The position numbers and the translations under genes are program-made. Shown here piece by piece: positions 58,519 to 64,000 of a stretch of DNA of 64,000 nucleotides. The stretch is from JAKFWI01 sp031399165 (lineage in GTDB: Bacteria; Pseudomonadota; Alphaproteobacteria; Caulobacterales; Aquidulcibacteraceae), in contig JANNOO010000005.1 in the NCBI GenBank assembly GCA_031399165.1, forward strand, positions 62,001 to 126,000, in the 5' to 3' direction. Within the stretch, counting starts at the first letter, position 1. Each line of letters begins with the position of its first letter. Under the pieces are notes generated by a model, which saw nothing but the letters and a program-made list of their open reading frames with translations, had not been told where the DNA came from and did not search any database.

Positions 58519-59463
58519 CTAGCGTTCCGTCGGCGGAACGCCCGTGCGCACGCCCGTGCTCTGGCGCGCATTCTCGGACAATAGCTTCACGCCTTCGACG
58601 AGGCCAGCGAGACCGGCCAGATCGGCCGGCACGATCAGCGTGCGCTGCTGCGGGCTTTCGGCCAGTTTGGCGAACGCATCGACGTAGCGCTGGCCTAGGA
58701 AGTAATTGATGGCGTTGACGTCGCCATTGCGGATCGCTTCGGAGACCACGGCGGTCGCCTTGGCTTCGGCTTCGCCGGTGCGCTCGCGCGCTTCGGCGTC
58801 GCGGAAGGCGGCTTCCTTGCGGCCTTCCGCTTCCAGGATCGCCGATTGTTTGGCGCCTTCAGCACGAAGGATCGCGGCGGCGCGATCGCCTTCGGCGGTG
58901 AGGATTTCCGCGCGCTTGATCCGCTCGGCCTTCATCTGCCGCGCCATGGCTTCGTTGATGTCGGCCGGCGGCGTCAGATCCTTGATTTCGATGCGCATGA
59001 CCTTCACGCCCCACGCATGCGTGGCCGCATCGATCACGGTGAGCAGGCGGGCGTTGATCGAATCGCGCTGGCTGAGCGTTTCGTCGAGCTCCATCGAGCC
59101 GACGACCGTGCGCAGATTGGTCATCGCCAGATTGGTGATCGCCAGATTGAGGTTTTCCACCTCATATGCCGCCTTGGCCGCATCGATCACCTGGATGAAC
59201 ACGATCGCGTCGCAGGTGACGATCGCATTGTCCTTGGTAATCACGTCCTGCTGCGGCACCGCCAGCACGCTTTCCATCATCGAAAGCTTGCGGCCGACGC
59301 GATCGACGAACGGCGTGAGAAAAGCGATGCCGGGCTTCAGCGTGCGCACGTACCGGCCGAATCGCTCGACCGTCCATTGTCGGCCTTGCGGCACGACCTT
59401 GATCGTGCCGGTCAGCACCACGAACGCAAGCACGACCAGTACGAGAACTACGATTTCCGGCAT
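58519..59463 (-). CDS. SPFH/stomatin-like protein (QmcA type)
   Basis: 314 residues. N-terminal membrane helix (IVVLVLVVLAFVVLTGTI), then the SPFH domain (VPQGRQWTVERFGRYVRTLK, LITKDNAIV-like DVITKDNAIVTCDAIVFIQV), and a long Glu/Ala-rich coiled coil (EAEGRKEAAFRDAEARERTG). Forms oligomers on the inner membrane. Confidence 0.9.
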   Translation of the reverse strand: MPEIVVLVLVVLAFVVLTGTIKVVPQGRQWTVERFGRYVRTLKPGIAFLTPFVDRVGRKLSMMESVLAVPQQDVITKDNAIVTCDAIVFIQVIDAAKAAYEVENLNLAITNLAMTNLRTVVGSMELDETLSQRDSINARLLTVIDAATHAWGVKVMRIEIKDLTPPADINEAMARQMKAERIKRAEILTAEGDRAAAILRAEGAKQSAILEAEGRKEAAFRDAEARERTGEAEAKATAVVSEAIRNGDVNAINYFLGQRYVDAFAKLAESPQQRTLIVPADLAGLAGLVEGVKLLSENARQSTGVRTGVPPTER

Positions 59464-59496
59464 GGGAATCTCCCTCGCCGCGTTCTCGCGGCCCCG

Positions 59497-59976
59497 CTAA
59501 CCCAACTGGCCCAGCATGTATTCTGCGCTGGAGACCTTGTATTCGCCCGGCTCTTCGACGTTCAGCGTCTCTACCACACCGTTCTTAACAAGCATCGAAT
59601 AACGCTTCGAGCGTGTGCCCATGCCGAACTTGCTGGAATCGTTATCAAGCCCCAGCGCCTTAGCGAAATCGGCATTGCCGTCAGCCAACATCAAAATGTC
59701 ATCGGCTTTCTGGTCCTTGCCCCACGCCTCCATGACAAACGCATCGTTAACGGACGTGCAGGCAATGACATCGACGCCCTTGCCTTGGAGCTGCGTGGCC
59801 TTTTCCCTGTAACTCGGAAGATGCTTCGCCGAGCACGTCGGCGTGAAAGCGCCAGGCACGGCGAACAGCGCCACGGTTTTGCCGGCGAAAACCTCGTCTG
59901 TCGTCATCGGCTTGCGCCCTTCGGCGGTAACGGCGGTGAAGGTCGCTGCGGGAAGTTTGTCGCCGGCCTTGATCAT
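59497..59976 (-). CDS. Peroxiredoxin, Prx5-like
   Basis: 159 residues. Peroxidatic Cys in FAVPGAFTPTCSAKHLP; a second Cys in IACTSVNDAFVM is the Prx5 position. Reduces hydrogen peroxide and organic peroxides. It is 33 bp from the SPFH gene start, same direction. Start ATG 59976. Confidence 0.92.
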   Translation of the reverse strand: MIKAGDKLPAATFTAVTAEGRKPMTTDEVFAGKTVALFAVPGAFTPTCSAKHLPSYREKATQLQGKGVDVIACTSVNDAFVMEAWGKDQKADDILMLADGNADFAKALGLDNDSSKFGMGTRSKRYSMLVKNGVVETLNVEEPGEYKVSSAEYMLGQLG

Positions 59977-60099
59977 GCTGCTTCTCCTGAAACTGCCGCC
60001 GCTTCTATCGAATGCTTCACAAGGCGCCCAGCGCCCCTGTCAATGGCTTGCGCGTTTGACCGGGTGGGGACAGCATGGGGTGAGCAGGAGCGCGCGGCC

Positions 60100-60660
60100 G
60101 TGGAAGGTTCCCTGGCGGGAAAATTGTTGGTGGCTATGCCGGGGATCGGCGATCCCCGGTTCGATCAGGCCGTGATCCTGATGTGCCTTCACACCAGCGA
60201 AACAGCTATGGGCCTGATCATCAACAAGCCCCGCGCGGAGCTGACCCTGGGCGACGTGCTCGGCCATCTGGGCATTGAGGCCAACGGCGAGCTTGCCGGG
60301 CGCAATGTGCTTGCCGGCGGGCCGGTGAAGCAGGATCGCGGTTACGTGCTGCACTCGCAGGATTTCTCCGCCGAGGAGGCCACGCAAACCGTAGCGCCAG
60401 GGATCAACCTGACCGCCACCCGCGACGTGCTGATGGCGATGGCCACCGATCACCCGCCGGAGCGTTTCGTGCTGGCGCTTGGCCATTCAAACTGGTCGGC
60501 CGGCCAACTTGAGAGCGAGTTGGCGCATAATGCATGGCTGGTCGCCGAGCCTGATCAGGCAATTATTTTCGGCGATGCGCACGAAGACAAATGGACCAGC
60601 GCCATCCGCCAGCTCGGTATCGAGCCCTCGCAGATTATCGGTGATGCAGGCCGCGCCTAA
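60100..60660 (+). CDS. YqgE/AlgH family protein
   Basis: 186 residues from GTG 60100, with AGGAG 9 nt upstream; homologues start at about SLAGKLLVAMPGIGDPRFD. ATG 60043 would add an unlikely leader. Conserved LIINKPRAELTLGDVL, NVLAGGPVKQDRGYVLHS and LGHSNWSAGQLESEL. Function not settled (DUF179). Confidence 0.9.
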   Translation: MEGSLAGKLLVAMPGIGDPRFDQAVILMCLHTSETAMGLIINKPRAELTLGDVLGHLGIEANGELAGRNVLAGGPVKQDRGYVLHSQDFSAEEATQTVAPGINLTATRDVLMAMATDHPPERFVLALGHSNWSAGQLESELAHNAWLVAEPDQAIIFGDAHEDKWTSAIRQLGIEPSQIIGDAGRA

Positions 60661-61238
60661 CGCAGCAGATCGCCGTTGTTCAACCCAAACAGCAGATGAT
60701 CGCGCCACGCGCCGTTTATCTTCAGGTAAGCGCGCGCCATGCCTTCGTGCGTGAAGCCAACGCCAAGCAACAGCTTGCGAGACGGTTCGTTATCGGGCTG
60801 GCAGGCGGCTTCAACGCGATGCAGCATGAGATCGCCAAACGCGAATGCCGCGAGCGCGCGCACGGCGTGGCGCGTAAAGCCTTGCCGCTTGAACGGCTCG
60901 CCGACCCAATAACCCAGCGTACAGCTTTGCGCTGATCCGCGATGGATGCGGCTTAGCGTTGCCCCGCCAACGAGCGCGTCGTCCTCGGCGCGAAAAACAT
61001 AAAACGGGTAGGAACGATCTTCCTGCACATCATCGGCGTAGCGGCGGAGCTTTTCCTTGAACGCTCCGCGCGTAAGCTCGTTCTCCGGCCAGGTCGGCTC
61101 CCACGGCGTCAGAAAGGCGCGGCTGGCGCTGCGCACTTCGGCCCAGGCGCTGTAATCGCGCAGCTCAGGGTGGCGCAAGTAGACGCTACCGCCTTCGACG
61201 CGCCGGCTCGCTTCATCGTCTCGCCGCAGAAACACCAT
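60657..61238 (-). CDS. GNAT acetyltransferase, RimJ-like
   Basis: 193 residues. The AcCoA-binding motif region reads GYWVGEPFKRQGFTRHAVRA, with EAACQPDNEPSRKLLLGVGF behind it and LFGLNNGDLLR at the C-terminus. Resembles ribosomal-protein alanine N-acetyltransferases. It overlaps the YqgE gene tail to tail by 4 bp. Confidence 0.88.
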   Translation of the reverse strand: MVFLRRDDEASRRVEGGSVYLRHPELRDYSAWAEVRSASRAFLTPWEPTWPENELTRGAFKEKLRRYADDVQEDRSYPFYVFRAEDDALVGGATLSRIHRGSAQSCTLGYWVGEPFKRQGFTRHAVRALAAFAFGDLMLHRVEAACQPDNEPSRKLLLGVGFTHEGMARAYLKINGAWRDHLLFGLNNGDLLR

Positions 61239-61248
61239 CGGCCAGACC

Positions 61249-62526
61249 TTACCTGAATCTGGTTACAAATTCTTCAGCCGCCTTCACGCCTGCCGCCGAG
61301 CCGATCGCGGCCGCCGCGCCGGAGCTGGAAATCGCCTGCTGGGCGATTGCGCGCACATCCTCAGCTGTCACGGCGTCGACCTTCGCGCGAATTTCCTCGA
61401 ACGGCAGCAGCCGGTCGCGCAAAAACACCTGCGAGACGCGCGCTTCGGCTCGCGCGGAGGGCGATTCCGCGCCCATCATCATTTGTGAGGCCACCACCGC
61501 CTTGGCGCGGCGCAGTTCAGCTTCGGTGGGGCCGGTCTCAGCCAGATCGGTCAGGATAGCGCCAGCGCGCTCGGCTACCACTCCTGCGTTGGCGGCGGCG
61601 CAGCCGGCGTAAACGCCGAGGCGACCGACATCCTCGTAGGAATCCGTAAAGCTATCGACGGCGTAAACCAGCCCGCGCGCTTCGCGCACGTCCTGGAACA
61701 GACGTGAAGCCATGCCGCCGCCGTAGATTTCCGAGAGCAGGCGGGCGGCGTAGCCGTCAGCCGCACCCGAAGCCGGGCCTGACCAAGACAGAACCAGATG
61801 CGTCTGCTCCAAGCGGCGCTTTTCCACACCGGCGCCGCCGCGCGGCTCGCCCTTCCGCGCCGGAATGGCCGCACGCGGCGCAAGGGCGCCGAACCGTTCT
61901 TCCACCTTCGCCAGCAAAGCGTCGCGGTCGAACCCGCCCGCCGTGGCTATGACGATGCGCTCCGGGGCGTAGTGCGCATCGCGAAACGCCTCCAGCGCCG
62001 CAACATCGATCGACGCCACCGTTTCTTCTTCGCCGAGCACAGGGCGGCCCAGCGGCTGGCCGGCGAACAGGGCGGCCTGATGCAGTTCGAACACCCGATC
62101 GTCCGGCTGATCGAACGCTTCGCCCCGCTCCTGCGTAACGACGCCCTTTTCCTTCTCCAGATCGTCCGGCAGCCAGCGCGGCGCCAGGATCACGTCAGCG
62201 ATCAGATCGAACGCAAACGGCGCGTGCTCTTTCAACATACGCGCGTAATAGGCCGTGCGCTCATAGGACGTGACCGCGTTCATGATCGCGCCAACGGATT
62301 CCACCGCTTCGGCGAATTGCTGCGCATCGCGCCCATTGGCGCCTTTGAACGCCATGTGTTCGAACAGGTGGGCGATGCCGTTCTGGCCTGCCTCCTCCCA
62401 CCGCGCGCCAACCCTGATCCACACGCCGACCGAGGCGGTCAAAAGTCCCGGCATCGGATCGAGCGCCACGCGCACGCCGTTCGGCAGGCGCACCAATTCA
62501 GGTGTAGCGCCGCTCTCTAAGCCCAC
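61249..62526 (-). CDS. M16-family zinc peptidase (processing-peptidase-like)
   Basis: 425 residues from GTG 62526. Inverted zinc motif HLFEHMAFKG (HxxEH) near residue 55, with the downstream Glu region. The second, inactive M16 domain is present. Homologous to mitochondrial processing peptidase beta. Overlaps the thrC end by 10 bp. Confidence 0.93.
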   Translation of the reverse strand: MGLESGATPELVRLPNGVRVALDPMPGLLTASVGVWIRVGARWEEAGQNGIAHLFEHMAFKGANGRDAQQFAEAVESVGAIMNAVTSYERTAYYARMLKEHAPFAFDLIADVILAPRWLPDDLEKEKGVVTQERGEAFDQPDDRVFELHQAALFAGQPLGRPVLGEEETVASIDVAALEAFRDAHYAPERIVIATAGGFDRDALLAKVEERFGALAPRAAIPARKGEPRGGAGVEKRRLEQTHLVLSWSGPASGAADGYAARLLSEIYGGGMASRLFQDVREARGLVYAVDSFTDSYEDVGRLGVYAGCAAANAGVVAERAGAILTDLAETGPTEAELRRAKAVVASQMMMGAESPSARAEARVSQVFLRDRLLPFEEIRAKVDAVTAEDVRAIAQQAISSSGAAAAIGSAAGVKAAEEFVTRFR

Positions 62527-63932
62527 GCCCTGCTCCGCTCGGTTATGATCGCCTTAACTTTTGCCACGTCGTTCGCTGTCTCGGTCATCACTTCCCGGCG
62601 CAAGAACAAGTCTTCGCACTTTTTTGGAAGGGGAGGAGCAATGCCGATCGCCCGCTCCACGGTGTCTGGAAACTTTGCCGGGTGAGCGGTGGCGAGCGTT
62701 ACGTGCGGCGCGCCGATCGGTGGGTCGCTGTGCGCGGCGAGGCCGACCGCCGTGTGCGGGCACGCCATGTAGCCTTCGCCATCAAGCCAATGAGCGCGCA
62801 TCGAAGCGACAGTCGCCACATCGTCCACTGAATCGGCGGCGAAGTGCGTGCGCAGAAACTCCAGCGCCGGCGCGGGAATATCGAAGCCGCCCGATTGGGC
62901 AAACTGATCGTAAAGGCGGCGCACCTGCTCGCCATCTCGGTTCAGCGCCTCATACAGAATACGCTCGAAATTACTCGCGACCTGGATATCCATGGCCGGC
63001 GAAAGTGTTTCGGTGGACTTCTTCGCGCGCTGATAGCGGCCCTTCGCCAGCGCGCGCGAGAGGATGTCGTTTGAATTTGTCGCCATCAAAATCTTGCCGA
63101 TCGGCGCTTCGCATTTCTTGGCGACGAAGCCGGAAAACGCATCGCCGAAATTCCCGGTCGGCACCGCATAATTCACCGGGCCCGGCGCTGGCAGCGCATT
63201 GGCCGAAACGTGAAAATAAACCGACTGCGCGACAATGCGCGCCCAGTTGATCGAATTGACGCCGGAGAGTTGCGCGCGCGTTGCAAACTCATTGTCAGCG
63301 AACATCGCCTTTACCAGCGCTTGGCAATCGTCAAAATCACCGTCGATCTCGATCGCATGCACGTTGTCTGCGCCTGTGGCGGTCATGAACCGCCGCTGCA
63401 CATCTGACACGCGGTCCTTTGGCAGAAGAATGAAAAGATCGACACGCTCCCGATTCTTGAGCGCCTCGGCCGCGGCGCCGCCAGTGTCGCCGGACGTGGC
63501 GCAGAGTACGGTCAAGCGCTTGTCGCGCTTGGCCAGCGCGAAATCGTAAAGCGGCCCGATCAGCTGCATCGCGACATCCTTGAAGGACAGCGAAGGACCG
63601 CGGAACAGTTCGAGCACCCATTCGCCCGGCCCGATCTGCACCAGCGGCGTAACCGCCGGCGGCCATGCTGCGCCCGGCGTGCTGAGATACGCCGCGTTGG
63701 CGAGGGTTGCGGCTTCATCCCATTCCAGATCATCGCCGGCGAACGCCTTTAGGACGTTGAGCGCGACATAGGAATACGGGCTGACGCCTGCTTCGCCGCG
63801 GAACGCGTCCCGGTCGAGCGCTTTTGGCCAAGCCGCCGGCACGTAAAGGCCGCCATCAGGCGCAAGGCCCGCGAGTACGGCGTCGAGGAAAGAAACGGGC
63901 GGCGCCTGGCCGCGCGTGGAAACGTAGCGCAT
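62517..63932 (-). CDS. thrC: Threonine synthase
   Basis: 471 residues. N-terminal MRYVSTRGQAPPVSFLDAVL; PLP lysine in GPSLSFKDVAMQLIGP; ATSGDTGGAAAEAL binds the phosphate; NSINWARIVAQ is typical. Converts O-phosphohomoserine to threonine. Start ATG 63932. Confidence 0.96.
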   Translation of the reverse strand: MRYVSTRGQAPPVSFLDAVLAGLAPDGGLYVPAAWPKALDRDAFRGEAGVSPYSYVALNVLKAFAGDDLEWDEAATLANAAYLSTPGAAWPPAVTPLVQIGPGEWVLELFRGPSLSFKDVAMQLIGPLYDFALAKRDKRLTVLCATSGDTGGAAAEALKNRERVDLFILLPKDRVSDVQRRFMTATGADNVHAIEIDGDFDDCQALVKAMFADNEFATRAQLSGVNSINWARIVAQSVYFHVSANALPAPGPVNYAVPTGNFGDAFSGFVAKKCEAPIGKILMATNSNDILSRALAKGRYQRAKKSTETLSPAMDIQVASNFERILYEALNRDGEQVRRLYDQFAQSGGFDIPAPALEFLRTHFAADSVDDVATVASMRAHWLDGEGYMACPHTAVGLAAHSDPPIGAPHVTLATAHPAKFPDTVERAIGIAPPLPKKCEDLFLRREVMTETANDVAKVKAIITERSRAWA

Positions 63933-63941
63933 GGGTTCCGA

Positions 63942-64000
63942 TCAGGGGCGCAGGCGCAAACGGCCCGCCTTCAGGTGGTAGACGACATAAACGCCTGCGA
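63942..64000 (-). CDS. C-terminal end of a SURF1-like gene (partial)
   Basis: The last 18 codons before a TGA at 63942-63944 read AGVYVVYHLKAGRLRLRP. A hydrophobic run ending in a basic tail like this closes SURF1 proteins, which sit beside thrC in many Alphaproteobacteria. Too little is visible for certainty. Confidence 0.45.
   Translation of the reverse strand, partial: AGVYVVYHLKAGRLRLRP

Noticed and set aside
58846..60660. A 604-codon plus-strand open frame
   Set aside because: It runs antisense to the SPFH and peroxiredoxin genes. Only its last 187 codons (YqgE/AlgH, from 60100) match a real family and have a ribosome binding site.
1..64000. CRISPR arrays, rRNA genes and intact insertion sequences
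   Set aside because: No regularly spaced repeats, no rRNA-like sequence and no transposase frame were found in the window.

Overview
The window is a stretch of GC-rich alphaproteobacterial chromosome, most likely from the Caulobacterales/Hyphomonadaceae. This is inferred from an ispH-thrB-rnhA gene run, a GcrA-type regulator, alphaproteobacterial-style XRE repressors and Caulobacterales-like hypothetical families. About 33.5 kb of an integrated temperate phage (1 to ~33,507) is followed by about 30 kb of ordinary chromosome. The prophage continues off the left edge; its tail and lysis genes are not in the window.

Prophage. A CI/LexA-like S24 repressor (18511-19224) sits between two divergent operons. 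Copies of a TTGGYAT/RTACCAA operator lie on both sides of the repressor and overlap TTGACG promoter boxes. The leftward operon (18418 down to 1) encodes a Cro-like regulator, a winged-helix protein, a GcrA-like protein, many small proteins, an N6-adenine methyltransferase, a DnaB helicase, a replication initiator-like protein and a J-domain protein. It ends in a P22-like head module: terminase small and large, portal, scaffold, coat, head proteins and gp4-like protein. The rightward operon (19325 to 32139) is a dense chain of mostly overlapping small genes. It includes an HNH protein, ERF annealing protein plus YqaJ exonuclease, a possible beta-clamp-like protein, a DHH phosphoesterase, an XRE regulator, a DUF5131 (Gp37/Gp68) protein, a cytosine C5 methyltransferase and an AlpA-like excisionase. 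It collides tail to tail with the integrase (32118-33332), which abuts the 3' end of tRNA-Ser(GCU), the presumed attachment site. Inside a gap of the leftward operon, upstream of the helicase, the opposite strand carries a good sigma70-like promoter and an intrinsic terminator. They would make a ~84-nt antisense RNA, positionally reminiscent of lambda oop.

Chromosome, 33.6-44.5 kb. A Sel1-like gene and a cationic hypothetical gene are followed by an AT-richer island (35.0-37.9 kb) of secreted proteins: a DUF6152 protein and three related exported proteins, two of them near-identical tandem copies. REP-like GGGGACA palindromes lie around the island. Next is the tyrosine/homogentisate catabolic operon hppD-hmgA-fahA with a trailing Rieske ferredoxin-like gene, then a D-2-hydroxyacid dehydrogenase and a Nu-type glutathione transferase.

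Chromosome, 44.5-64 kb. This part holds gatB, the glycine cleavage operon gcvT-gcvH-gcvPA-gcvPB behind a glycine riboswitch, argS, ispH-thrB-(membrane protein)-rnhA, an alginate-export-type porin, an SPFH/NfeD pair, a Prx5-like peroxiredoxin, a YqgE/AlgH protein, a GNAT acetyltransferase, an M16 peptidase, thrC, and the last codons of a SURF1-like gene at the right edge.
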